A stretch of DNA of 64,000 nucleotides from positions 1 through 64,000 of the forward strand of contig NZ_BCTU01000009.1 in assembly GCF_001590925.1 (NCBI RefSeq), given 5' to 3'. This stretch comes from Serratia plymuthica NBRC 102599. Lineage in GTDB: Bacteria; Pseudomonadota; Gammaproteobacteria; Enterobacterales; Enterobacteriaceae. This document shows positions 1-7,968 of the stretch, one piece after another. Each line of letters starts with the position of its first letter. Position 1 is the first letter of the stretch. A model generated the notes under the pieces. The model was not told the DNA's origin, searched no databases, and worked only from the letters and a program-made list of their open reading frames with translations. The translations under genes and the position numbers were made by a program.

Positions 1-429
1 GGAGCGCCAGAGAATCTGCGGCGGCGCACCCTGTTTAGCGAACGTTACGTCCTGGCAGGCCGCGCCGGTCATCCTCAACTGGCGGTAACCCCTACGCTGG
101 AACAGTTCTGCCGGCTGGAGCACGTGGTGGTATCGCCGGACGGCGGGGGATTTTTCGGCAATACGGACAGCGTATTGTCGGAGGCTGGCCTGCAGCGCCA
201 GGTGGTGCTCTCGGTTCCTCATTTCCTGTTCATCATGTCTGTTCTGGCCAGCTCCGATCTGGTGGCCATGCTGCCTTGGCGGCTGGTGCGCAATAACCGG
301 GCGCTACAGGTGGTTGAAGCACCTATCGAGGTCCCCGGATTTGAAATGGCCATGCTGTGGCACGAACGATCCCACCGCGATCCGGCGCATCAATGGCTGC
401 GCGAGCATATCGTCGCGGCAGTGAGCTAA
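1..429 (+). CDS. LysR-family regulator, C-terminal part (cut by window start)
   Basis: Open from base 1 in frame 1 to TAA at 427-429, so the DNA-binding N-terminus lies outside the window. The visible 142 residues look like the second half of a LysR effector-binding domain: a VLAGRAGHP segment, then SVLASSDLVAMLP, then a tail ending DPAHQWLREHI. The same pattern (SDLVALVP, DPAHRWLRQ) occurs in the LysR protein at 33142-34077, so the two belong to one subfamily. The effector cannot be inferred. The neighbouring dehydrogenase at 619 is on the same strand about 190 bp downstream and may or may not be its target. Confidence 0.85.
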   Translation, partial: GAPENLRRRTLFSERYVLAGRAGHPQLAVTPTLEQFCRLEHVVVSPDGGGFFGNTDSVLSEAGLQRQVVLSVPHFLFIMSVLASSDLVAMLPWRLVRNNRALQVVEAPIEVPGFEMAMLWHERSHRDPAHQWLREHIVAAVS

Positions 430-618
430 CGGCTGATTGATTAATGGGGATAATAGGGGAGTTAACGATCGCCTGGCAGCGGGAACAGCCTTTCCTCGCG
501 TCGTTGGTTTAATACAGAGAACCGAGGCGCAGATTCGTAATCAGCACTTTCCGGCTTAAGGTCCGGGCACCGTCGCGGTATTCTGGCGATAGCCATTCTT
601 GCCGCCGGAACATTTTCT

Positions 619-1572
619 ATGAAACGTCATCTTCTGATACTGGTTGAACTTGTGCACGAACATCATACCTGCCTCGAACAGGCTGGTTTTAGCGTCCATG
701 CCGCCAGCTCGATAGCGGCATGGACGGCGCAAAAACCAAGGGTCGATGTACAGGCGGTACTGACCAACGGTTCCATTGGGCTCAGCGCAAACGAGATATC
801 CGCGCTGCCGGCGCTTGAAATCATCTGCGCACTCGGTGCGGGCTACGAAAATATTGACCTTATGGCCGCACAGGCGCGGGGTATTGTCGTGACGCATGGC
901 CCCGGCACCAATGATGCCTCGGTTGCCGACCACGCGTTAACGCTGCTGATGGCCATTGCCCGCGGGATCCCGCAGGCCGATGCGGCCGTTCGCCGGGGGG
1001 AATGGAAGCAAGCACGGCAACCGCGCCCGATGGTTTTCGGCAAAAAACTGGGGATCCTCGGCCTCGGTAATATCGGCATGCAGATTGCCCAACGCGGGGC
1101 CAGGGGCTTTGAGATGCCCGTGGCTTACCACAACCGCCAACCACGTAACGACACGCCTTATCGCTATTGTGCAAGCCCGGTTGCCTTAGCCGAATGGGCC
1201 GATTTTATGGTGATCGCAACCCCTGGCGGCGGGCAAACCAGCCACATTGTTAACACGGAGGTGCTTGAAGCTCTGGGCCCAAACGGCTTTCTGATCAACA
1301 TTGCGCGCGGTAGCGTGGTGGATACCCCGGCACTTATCAACGCCCTGCAACGTCAACGCATCGCCGGCGCGGCTCTTGATGTGGTAGAGGGCGAACCTGC
1401 CGTACCGCCGGAGCTTGCACGGTTAACCAACGTTATTTTAACGCCGCATATCGCCGGGCGGTCTCCCGAGGCCATTGCCGCAACGGTCCAGTTGGTTATT
1501 GATAATCTGTCGGCACATTTCCTGGCAGAACCGTTGCTTACGCAGGTGACTTCAGGTGACAATGTCACTTAA
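619..1572 (+). CDS. D-2-hydroxyacid dehydrogenase (glyoxylate/hydroxypyruvate reductase type)
   Basis: 317 residues, the usual length for the D-isomer-specific 2-hydroxyacid dehydrogenase family, cytosolic NAD(P)H-dependent enzymes that interconvert 2-oxoacids and D-2-hydroxyacids. Seen directly: the dinucleotide-binding GLGNIG at residues 148-153, the catalytic Arg in NIARGS (R230), the Glu in GEP (E259) and the His in LTPHIAG (H277). The Rossmann core sits between the two halves of the catalytic domain, as expected. The start follows a weak GGAA and matches the family N-terminus. Substrate preference (glyoxylate, hydroxypyruvate or another 2-oxoacid) cannot be read from sequence alone. It appears monocistronic. 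Confidence 0.9.
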   Translation: MKRHLLILVELVHEHHTCLEQAGFSVHAASSIAAWTAQKPRVDVQAVLTNGSIGLSANEISALPALEIICALGAGYENIDLMAAQARGIVVTHGPGTNDASVADHALTLLMAIARGIPQADAAVRRGEWKQARQPRPMVFGKKLGILGLGNIGMQIAQRGARGFEMPVAYHNRQPRNDTPYRYCASPVALAEWADFMVIATPGGGQTSHIVNTEVLEALGPNGFLINIARGSVVDTPALINALQRQRIAGAALDVVEGEPAVPPELARLTNVILTPHIAGRSPEAIAATVQLVIDNLSAHFLAEPLLTQVTSGDNVT

Positions 1573-1743
1573 TGAGGGCCATGCGTGTTAATTTGCAGCA
1601 TCTAAACGACGTATTTTGGTGAAATCTGCAGGCCAAAAATGGCTGAAAGAGCAAAAGGTGACGTGTTATTGACGCATTCTGTAAGCCCAAGTATGCCAAT
1701 ATTTCTCAGATTTCACGTAGCGCGATCAAAAAGAAGAGGGCAA

Positions 1744-2352
1744 ATGACACATTCTGCGGCCGCGAAGATCATCACTTTATACGAACAGCATGCCGAAGCC
1801 TGGAAAAGGTTGCGGACAACGGATCTGTTTGAGCGTCCTTGGCTGGACAGATTCCTGAATCTGGTACCGACAAATGCAAGGCTCCTGGATATCGGTTGTG
1901 GTAATGGAACGCCGATCGCCGAATATTTCATTCGACAAGGTTTTGGCGTACTGGGGATTGATAGCTCAGGATCAATGATCGACTCATGCTTGAAGACATT
2001 TCCGCATCAGCAGTGGCGAGTGGCAGACATGCGAGCATTGGCACTGGATGAAACTTTTGGTGGGCTGATTGCCTGGGACAGTTTTTTTCATCTTACTCGT
2101 AATGACCAACGTCAGATGTTCAACGTTTTCCGCAATCATGCTGGCAGCAAAGCAGCATTGATGTTTACCAGTGGCACAAGTGATGGCGAAGCGATTGGCA
2201 CATTTGAAGGCGAGCCATTGTATCATTCGAGCCTGGCGCCGGCAGAGTATCGGCAGTTGCTGCATGAAAATGGCTTTCGCGTTGTGAAGATGGTTTTCGA
2301 AGATTCTGAATGCGGAGGAAGAACAGTATGGCTAGCGCAAAGCACAATCTGA
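1744..2352 (+). CDS. Class I SAM-dependent methyltransferase
   Basis: 202 residues from the ATG at 1744, which follows a good AAGAGGG ribosome site. The frame stays open upstream to 1639, but those 35 residues do not look like the family and have no ribosome site. Motif I is clear (LLDIGCGNG, residues 47-55), followed by the acidic residue that binds the SAM ribose (GIDSS, D73) and a motif IV region (GGLIAWDSFFHL). This is the small Methyltransf_25/11 type, which acts on small molecules or proteins. The acceptor is unknown and the neighbours give no clue. Confidence 0.82.
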   Translation: MTHSAAAKIITLYEQHAEAWKRLRTTDLFERPWLDRFLNLVPTNARLLDIGCGNGTPIAEYFIRQGFGVLGIDSSGSMIDSCLKTFPHQQWRVADMRALALDETFGGLIAWDSFFHLTRNDQRQMFNVFRNHAGSKAALMFTSGTSDGEAIGTFEGEPLYHSSLAPAEYRQLLHENGFRVVKMVFEDSECGGRTVWLAQSTI

Positions 2353-2701
2353 GGCAGGATGCAGATAAGGTCATGACAAAGGCCAAAACCTCAGAATCTA
2401 CGTATCCTTACCCAGGTGCGCATAATGTATATTATGTTAAATAGCATCAATGGATACGTACCTGGCTATTCCTTTAGACTCTAACTCTCCTCACCTTCAG
2501 TCTTTGCCGGCTTCTTTCGCAGAATTTGCTTAGGCACATCCCGGTTTAAACATCCCGGTCTCACTCATCGATCGCCGTGTCCTGATGAAAAAGCGTTTGC
2601 CAATAACCACCGCTTTCTAATGAAGACAACACAACCAGATTGACGAACGCGCTATGCGACGAGCCACCTTGCCGTCTGCATCAAGCTGAAAACTTTATAT
2701 C
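2353..2701. other. Gene-poor gap with an inverted repeat
   Basis: About 350 bp between the methyltransferase and the nitroreductase fragment, with no credible gene. A perfect 9-bp inverted repeat TACGTATCC / GGATACGTA lies at 2399-2407 and 2452-2460 around an AT-rich core. Reverse-strand frames just left of the nitroreductase fragment show no recognisable nitroreductase C-terminus, so the missing part appears lost rather than frameshifted. Confidence 0.5.
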
Positions 2702-2962
2702 TCAGCAATGCTCCCGGCAATCATCGAACGCAACAGAGGCGTCGGCAATTTTCTGCTGGGCAAACGCTGCATCCTTCAGTTTTCCCTTCCCTTCCTGAGT
2801 ACGCACCGCGATAAATCGCCAGTTTTGCATGTTATAGGCTGAAGGTGCTTTGGTTGCCTGGCGCACCAGTTCAGCAATAGTTTGATCCTCAAGCGGGCGA
2901 TCGGGTTGAAAACGATTAATGGAAACGCGTGAGGTGATTGCGTCAAGCACCGAAATTGTCAT
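2702..2962 (-). pseudogene. Truncated nitroreductase (N-terminal third only)
   Basis: 86 residues against roughly 200 for the family. It begins like an NfnB/YdfN-type FMN nitroreductase: an ITSRVSINRF segment with the conserved Arg, then APSAYNMQNWRF, which normally contacts FMN phosphate, then FAQQKIADAS. After that the match stops and a short unrelated tail precedes the stop. The flavin-binding C-terminal half is missing, so no activity is expected. It lies 13 bp downstream of the EamA transporter on the same strand, suggesting it was the second gene of a MarR-controlled operon. Calling it a remnant rather than a short functional protein is inference from length. Confidence 0.75.
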
Positions 2963-2975
2963 TTATATATCCTGT

Positions 2976-3869
2976 TTAAATGAAGAGTTGATGGTTTTCA
3001 TTAGCGCGAACTGACGTGCGCTGTACAACCAGCACGCTAATCAGCACGATGATGAATCCAAAGAGAGCCGTGCTACTGAGGGTCTGAGAAAGCATGACCC
3101 AACCGAGCAAAACGGCAGTTAATGGGCTGAGTAATCCCAATGAAGCCACCGCAACACCAGGAAGACGGGTGATGCCACGGAACCACAAGCCGTAAGCCAC
3201 AAACGCGCCGGCAAGGCTCAAATAGGTGTAAGCGGCATATTGTGAAGCGGTCAGTGCGGGTAAAGGTGCGTCTAAAAGCCACGCCGCGGGTGCTAACATC
3301 ATTCCGCCCAACACCAGTTGCCAACCCGTCAACGCCATTACCGGCATATTGATCTGCCAGCGGCGTGTTAACCAGACGCCGGTTGCCATGCACCCCGCTC
3401 CCAGTAAAGCTGCGGCTATGCCAATAGGCTCAAATATTGTCTGGGGTGAAAGTAGCAATATTGCCATGCCAAATACCCCCGCCAACGCAGCCCATAACGT
3501 GATTTTGTTTGGCGAATGGCGGTCAACCGCCCAGAGTAGCACCATCACCAGAAGCGGCTGGATCGCACCCAGCACTGCGGCCAGGCCGCCGGGCAACCGA
3601 TAGGCAGCAACGAATAATAGCGCCTGAAAAACGCCGATATTAAGTGCGCTGAGGATCAACAATCGCCCTATTTCACGGTGCGCAGGAATGCGGCGTGTGA
3701 ACAGCAATAGCAAGACCCCAGCAGGAAGAACCCGGATCAGTGCCGCAGTGAAGGGTCGGTCTGGTGGCAAAAGTTGCGTTGTCACAATATAAGTTGACCC
3801 CCAGATAATCGGAGCCAGAGCCGTCAGGAGCACGTCACGCCAGTGAGAGAGAGAAAACGAAGTACCCAT
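2976..3869 (-). CDS. EamA/DMT-family inner-membrane exporter
   Basis: 297 residues with about ten hydrophobic helices arranged as two EamA repeats, the layout of the drug/metabolite transporter superfamily. The first repeat starts with PIIWGSTYIV, a typical DMT opening, and the second carries AYGLWFRGI. Family members export amino acids, metabolites or toxic compounds; the substrate here is unknown. It is divergent from the MarR regulator at 3938, with two operator-like copies between them, so repression by that MarR is likely. The nitroreductase fragment follows 13 bp after its stop. The start ATG has only a distant AAGG as ribosome site. Confidence 0.87.
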   Translation of the reverse strand: MGTSFSLSHWRDVLLTALAPIIWGSTYIVTTQLLPPDRPFTAALIRVLPAGVLLLLFTRRIPAHREIGRLLILSALNIGVFQALLFVAAYRLPGGLAAVLGAIQPLLVMVLLWAVDRHSPNKITLWAALAGVFGMAILLLSPQTIFEPIGIAAALLGAGCMATGVWLTRRWQINMPVMALTGWQLVLGGMMLAPAAWLLDAPLPALTASQYAAYTYLSLAGAFVAYGLWFRGITRLPGVAVASLGLLSPLTAVLLGWVMLSQTLSSTALFGFIIVLISVLVVQRTSVRANENHQLFI

Positions 3870-3881
3870 AATTTTGCATTT

Positions 3882-3935
3882 ACCTTCAATTCAAGATAAA
3901 ATCAGTTTGTCCACCAATTAACTTGAAGTCAAGAT
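3882..3935. promoter_or_regulatory. Paired MarR operator candidates
   Basis: Two 16-bp copies lie in the 68-bp space between the EamA and MarR starts, at 3882-3897 and 3920-3935, agreeing at 13 of 16 positions and both ending TCAAGAT. The right copy contains the dyad CTTGA-AG-TCAAG. It overlaps the expected ribosome site of the regulator (ATG at 3938), so binding there would block its own expression. The match to TTGA-type MarR dyads supports autoregulation plus control of the exporter. Confidence 0.6.
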
Positions 3936-3937
3936 AA

Positions 3938-4459
3938 ATGAGCGATCTTATTAATCCATCACATGATGCCGTTGATGCCATTCTTGAGCAGTGGCAGCGT
4001 GAACGGCCAGACCTGGATTGCAGCCCTATGGGGCCGATTGGGCGAGTAAAACGTTGTGCGGCGCTGCTGGATCAGAGGCTTGAATTAGCGTTTGCGGAAT
4101 TTGAGCTGAGTACGTGGGAGTTCGATATGCTGGCAACGCTGCGCCGCTCGGGTACGCCCTATAGTCTCAGTCCAACAGAGCTGTTTTCAACGTTAATGGT
4201 GACCTCTGGTACCATGACACATCGGCTCAAACGCCTGGAATCCCGAGGGTTGATCAGCCGGCAGGTTAATGCGAATGATGCGCGAAGTATGCTGGTGCAA
4301 TTAACGCATGATGGAATGTTGTTGATCGATCGTGCCGTAGAAAAGCACGTTGAGAACGAAAAACACATATTGTCGGGGATCTCTGCCGAAACACTGGGCG
4401 AATTAGATCGCCGCTTGGCTGACTTACTGAGATCACTGGATGCTTTTAGTCAGCAATAA
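3938..4459 (+). CDS. MarR-family transcriptional regulator
   Basis: 173 residues with a winged helix-turn-helix in the middle. Recognition-helix region: SPTELFSTLMVTSGTMTHRLKRLE written in parts as LSPTEL, TSGTMTHRL, KRLESRGL. The wing contains NANDARS, matching the DxRS motif that touches DNA in MarR proteins. The long N-terminus (about 50 residues before the core) is typical of the larger MarR members. It is divergent from the exporter at 2976-3869 with shared operators and probably represses it until a toxic ligand binds. The ligand is unknown. Confidence 0.88.
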   Translation: MSDLINPSHDAVDAILEQWQRERPDLDCSPMGPIGRVKRCAALLDQRLELAFAEFELSTWEFDMLATLRRSGTPYSLSPTELFSTLMVTSGTMTHRLKRLESRGLISRQVNANDARSMLVQLTHDGMLLIDRAVEKHVENEKHILSGISAETLGELDRRLADLLRSLDAFSQQ

Positions 4460-4594
4460 GCGTAGGTGGCCTTGCTGTGGGAGCAACAGCTGCTCAATAC
4501 CCTGGCGCCGGGGGCTGATCCTGGTACCAACCTGGCATGCGCGGGCCCTTGTTCAAGAGGTAACGGCTCGCCATGCCAGGCTAGTTCCGAAAAA

Positions 4595-5446
4595 TCAGCT
4601 CGCCTTCAGAGCCTGTTCAACGCTGATTGCCAGCGGGGTCGTCGGGCGGCCGATAAGCCTGGATAACTCACCACCCGCATCGAATAACGCGCCCTGCGAA
4701 GCGCCCACATCCCAAGATGCGATCGCATCGGCGAGCCCTGCCGGCAGGCCAAAGCTATGCAGTGCCGCCGCATACTCGGCTTCAGGAAGATTATGGTAGG
4801 CGATGTCCTTGCCCGTCTGGCGGGATACCTCATCTGCCAGATCTTTCAGTGTCCATGCCGTGTCGCCGGCCAATTCGTAGGTCACATTCACGTGGCCGGA
4901 GCCGCTCAAAATCGCCACTGCCGCTTCTGCGAAATCTTCACGGCTGGCCGAGGAAATCCGGCCTTCACCTGCGCTTCCCATAAAGGCACCATTGGCCAGT
5001 GCTGCGCCGACGGAGCCAGTGTAGTTCTCAGTGTACCAACCGTTGCGCATGATCGTGTAGGAAAGGCCAGAGGCCTTAATCGCGGTCTCAGTTGCCATAT
5101 GTTCGCCGGCCAGGTTCAGAGGCGAGACGTCTGCGTGGAGCAGGCTTGTGTAGACAATGTGCTTCACGCCCGCCTTCTTCGCGGCGGCGATCACATTGGC
5201 GTGCTGGACGGTACGTTGACCGACTTCACTCGAAGAGATCAACAAAAGACTATCGATGCCGGCCAGTGCTGCGTCGAGCGTGTCCGGGTGCGCATAGTCG
5301 GCAGCCCGCGCGCTAACCCCAAGCGATTGCGCTTTTTCTGGGGTGCGTACCAAAGCAACGATGTCGCTGGCCGCCACTTTCTGTTTAAGCTTATCAATAA
5401 CGATACGGCCTAACTGGCCTGTGGCACCGGTGATGGCAATAGTCAT
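4595..5446 (-). CDS. qorB: NAD(P)H:quinone oxidoreductase of the NmrA/QorB type
   Basis: 283 residues, equal to Escherichia coli QorB (YtfG) in length and layout. An N-terminal Rossmann motif TGATGQLG follows the first strand; NmrA-type features such as HIVYTSLLHAD and MRNGWYTENY are present. QorB reduces quinones with NADPH in the cytosol. The start has a strong AAGGAG ribosome site 8 bp upstream. It is divergent from an HxlR-family regulator, the same pairing as ytfG/ytfH in E. coli, which supports the assignment. A dyad at 5504-5526 lies between the two genes. Confidence 0.9.
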   Translation of the reverse strand: MTIAITGATGQLGRIVIDKLKQKVAASDIVALVRTPEKAQSLGVSARAADYAHPDTLDAALAGIDSLLLISSSEVGQRTVQHANVIAAAKKAGVKHIVYTSLLHADVSPLNLAGEHMATETAIKASGLSYTIMRNGWYTENYTGSVGAALANGAFMGSAGEGRISSASREDFAEAAVAILSGSGHVNVTYELAGDTAWTLKDLADEVSRQTGKDIAYHNLPEAEYAAALHSFGLPAGLADAIASWDVGASQGALFDAGGELSRLIGRPTTPLAISVEQALKAS

Positions 5447-5503
5447 GGCATAACTCCTTGAAATTTGATTGTGCGGTTAATCACGACTCGACTATAGACC
5501 AGA

Positions 5504-5526
5504 TACTAACTTATAGTAAGTACGTA
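5504..5526. promoter_or_regulatory. HxlR operator candidate between qorB and ytfH
   Basis: A near-palindrome with a perfect 13-bp core ACTTATAGTAAGT (5509-5521) and matching outer TAC/GTA. It sits midway between the divergent starts. HxlR dimers bind such dyads, so this is a plausible shared operator. Confidence 0.55.
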
Positions 5527-5571
5527 CAAAAAGGTAAGTGATGCATGATTTCACCTGTCCAAAGAGGCCCC

Positions 5572-5970
5572 ATGACAAACTCCGTAGTTGAACCTTTATC
5601 CGAAAAAATGTTGCGCGGCGACGTAATGGCCGCGGCCTGTCCTTCACGCGAAATCTTGAGCCATCTTACCAGCCGCTGGGGGGTACTTATTCTGATCGCG
5701 TTGCTGCCCGGAACACTGAGGTTCAGTGAAATTCGCCGCAGGATCGGGGGAGTCAGTGAGCGAATGCTGGCTCAAACTCTGCAGTTATTAGAGAAAGACG
5801 GCATGATAAATCGCTATGACTACAACATCGTCCCGCTACGCGTGGAATACACGCTCACGCCACTTGGAAAAGAAGCTGCGGCCAAAGTTCGGGATTTAGC
5901 GGACTGGATCGAGAACAATTTGGCGGCACTAACACTGGCGCACAATAGCCCCGATGCAGTTGCCAGATAG
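5572..5970 (+). CDS. ytfH: HxlR-family winged-helix regulator (YtfH/QorR type)
   Basis: 132 residues from the ATG at 5572, preceded by AAAGAGG; an earlier in-frame ATG at 5545 is possible. The HxlR signature is clear: CPSREILSHLTSRWGVLIL near the N-terminus, the recognition region FSEIRRRIGGVSERMLAQTL, then the wing with VEYTLTPLG. The Cys in ACPSRE is at the position used for redox or electrophile sensing in several HxlR proteins (QorR, HypR), so thiol-based control of qorB is plausible. Divergent from qorB with a dyad in between. Confidence 0.88.
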   Translation: MTNSVVEPLSEKMLRGDVMAAACPSREILSHLTSRWGVLILIALLPGTLRFSEIRRRIGGVSERMLAQTLQLLEKDGMINRYDYNIVPLRVEYTLTPLGKEAAAKVRDLADWIENNLAALTLAHNSPDAVAR

Positions 5971-6088
5971 GGGGGGAGCCGATAATTTTCAGCTGTCGAC
6001 TCCAGGTCTCGAAGAGCAATCTTTACCCTTCGAGGTCTGGTCACGGGATAACTCCCTCTCACGGGCGATAACGTTTCGCCGGCTGAGG

Positions 6089-6385
6089 TTAGCCGCGGGC
6101 TTTCAAATGCAACATGGAGTAATGTTCGTAGTGGCCGACCCCATTCTTCACAATGGGGTCTTCCGCTGTAATGGCCGCGATATCCTGTTCATCGGCAATT
6201 TGGTAGAGCGAGACGCCATAGCCACCCTTTTCATCAATCACCGGGCCATGGGCCACGATCAGGTCTTGGGCAAGCAGCTCGTTCAAAAAGTCACCGTGCT
6301 GCTGCATCCATTTTTGTTCGTCGGCAGACATCGTGGTCAGGAAATTAGCTCGCGGCGGTATAAATTTGCACAGGTAATATTTCAT
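6089..6385 (-). CDS. YciI-like protein
   Basis: 98 residues, the usual size of YciI proteins, small ferredoxin-like-fold dimers with a conserved His-Asp pair. Seen here: MKYYLCKFIPPR at the start, FLNELLAQDLIVAHGPV in the centre, and GHYEHY near the end. Ribosome site GAGGGACTGACC precedes the ATG. Biochemical role is unknown for most members; some may be isomerases or degradation enzymes. It lies 59 bp downstream of an SDR gene on the same strand and may share its transcript and HxlR control. Confidence 0.8.
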   Translation of the reverse strand: MKYYLCKFIPPRANFLTTMSADEQKWMQQHGDFLNELLAQDLIVAHGPVIDEKGGYGVSLYQIADEQDIAAITAEDPIVKNGVGHYEHYSMLHLKARG

Positions 6386-6444
6386 GGTCAGTCCCTCATT
6401 GAAGTCATTTAAATTTCATTTAAACGTCGCAGACATTATTTCTG

Positions 6445-7248
6445 TTATGCAGACTTCACGCTTTTCAGAATTTCACCTTCAAAGATTTTTGGCATGTGGT
6501 GCTGAAGGAACAGGATTATTCTGCTCATTTTCCCCACAGGATTGCTGAATTTCGGTTTCTTCGCCGTTATCAGGCCGGAAATGGTTTTGATCACCGCATC
6601 AGGCGCTTCGGCTTCATCAATGCCCTTCTGCGTTGCGGCCATGGCCTGCGTGCGATAGGTGTTGTAGTCGGCAATGTCACGGCCTTGCGCGGAAATGGCA
6701 TTGTGGGCCAGGTTGGTTTTAAACCACATCGGCTCGACCATGCTGACTTTGATATTGAATTGATCCAGCTCGAAGCGCAGGGATTTGAAATAACCCTGAA
6801 CGGCGTGTTTGGAAGCCGTGTAATAAGACAGGTTTGGTGGGCCGATCAGGCCAACAATAGAACTGACCGTAATGATTTGCCCCTGTTTTTGCGCCCTGAA
6901 ATAAGGCAGCAAGGCATTGGTCAGCTTAACCGTGCCCCAGAAGTTGGTTTCAAATTGTTGTCTGCCCAGCTCAATCGGCGTTTCTTCGGCAAGGCCGGTC
7001 ACCATAAAACCGGCATTATTGACCAGTACATCCAACTGTTTGGTGAACTGGAATAATTCGTAAACAAACGAAGTCATTGAGCTGTCGTCGTCAATATTCA
7101 ACTTCAACAGCTTGAACGGGACTTTAGCCGCATATTTCTCAGGTTCACGGCTGGTGCCGATAACGGTAAACCCCTGCTGGTGAAGGCTGTTGGCGAGCAT
7201 CAGCCCAAAACCCGATGATGCACCTGTAATTAAGACGGTCTTTTTCAT
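6445..7248 (-). CDS. Short-chain dehydrogenase/reductase (SDR)
   Basis: 267 residues from the ATG at 7248, just before MKKTVLITGASSGFG; the frame is open to 7281 but that extension lacks family similarity. The classical SDR pattern is complete: TGASSGFG cofactor motif, NNAG, catalytic Ser in VSSIVG and the YxxxK pair in YYTASK. It resembles NAD(P)-dependent oxidoreductases that act on carbonyl compounds. Divergent from an HxlR regulator (7482) with repeated operator-like elements between them, so it is probably induced by an electrophile or oxidant. The YciI gene follows. Confidence 0.88.
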   Translation of the reverse strand: MKKTVLITGASSGFGLMLANSLHQQGFTVIGTSREPEKYAAKVPFKLLKLNIDDDSSMTSFVYELFQFTKQLDVLVNNAGFMVTGLAEETPIELGRQQFETNFWGTVKLTNALLPYFRAQKQGQIITVSSIVGLIGPPNLSYYTASKHAVQGYFKSLRFELDQFNIKVSMVEPMWFKTNLAHNAISAQGRDIADYNTYRTQAMAATQKGIDEAEAPDAVIKTISGLITAKKPKFSNPVGKMSRIILFLQHHMPKIFEGEILKSVKSA

Positions 7249-7374
7249 AGTGATCTTTTCCAAAAGGCTGTGTGGTTTCACATTCCGCAGTGCAATAGGA
7301 GATATCAGTGATGGATAAATGTGCCGTTGGCACGTACCGGCACCGCCAGGTCGCAGTGATGACCCGGTTTAAGC

Positions 7375-7469
7375 TAGTATCGTTTTAGTAGTTAGTCAAT
7401 ACTAAAATGATAGTTAAAAAGGGGTCGGCTGAGGCAAGCCTGCGTGATAGTATCGTTTCAGTAGTTAGT
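7375..7469. promoter_or_regulatory. Duplicated HxlR operator region
   Basis: A 22-bp segment starting TAGTATCGTTT and ending AGTAGTTAGT occurs twice as direct repeats, at 7375-7396 and 7448-7469, with one mismatch and a 73-bp period. The first copy also forms an inverted repeat: TATCGTTTTAGTA (7378-7390) against TACTAAAATGATA (7400-7412), 12 of 13 pairs. The second copy ends 12 bp before the HxlR ATG and abuts its ribosome site. This fits two binding sites in a divergent regulator/target promoter. Confidence 0.6.
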
Positions 7470-7481
7470 GAGGTGAAAATT

Positions 7482-7919
7482 ATGAGCACAAATTCCTATT
7501 CTGAAAACATCTGCCCTATCGCCCGCAGCGTCGCTTTTCTCGGCGATGCCTGGACAATGCTGATCCTGCGTGATGCCAATTCCGGGATGACGCGCTTTGA
7601 CCAGTTCCGCAAAAGCCTGGGGATTGCCCCCACCATGCTGACCAAACGGCTGGCGATGTTGACCGAAGAGAATCTGCTTGAGAAGCGGCAGTATTCAGAG
7701 CGTCCGCTGCGCGAAGAGTATATTTTGACAGAGGCTGGCCGCGACTTTTTGCCGGTGCTTATCATGATTGGCGCCTGGGGGAGAAAGCACCGTGGCGAAG
7801 GCAAGCTGCTCCGTCTGCTGGATGCCGAGGCGGGAACTGAAGTCAACGCTATAGCCATTGATACCGTCACTGGGGCCGAGATTGGCACACGCGCAATCCA
7901 GATGGTGCTCCCGGAATGA
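7482..7919 (+). CDS. HxlR-family winged-helix regulator
   Basis: 145 residues from the ATG at 7482, preceded by GAGGTGAAAATT; earlier in-frame starts fall inside the repeated operator. Seen: NICPIARSVAFLGDAWTMLI (HxlR signature with a Cys before Pro), RFDQFRKSLGIAPTMLTKRL (recognition region), and PLREEYILTEAG (wing). About 40 extra C-terminal residues beyond the core are common in the larger HxlR members. Divergent from the SDR at 6445-7248, its probable target, and followed on the same strand by the FAD oxidoreductase at 7969. Confidence 0.87.
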   Translation: MSTNSYSENICPIARSVAFLGDAWTMLILRDANSGMTRFDQFRKSLGIAPTMLTKRLAMLTEENLLEKRQYSERPLREEYILTEAGRDFLPVLIMIGAWGRKHRGEGKLLRLLDAEAGTEVNAIAIDTVTGAEIGTRAIQMVLPE

Positions 7920-7968
7920 TAGCTGGCAAAATTCTTTATTGAACGGACAGTGACACGAGGGATTCGGT

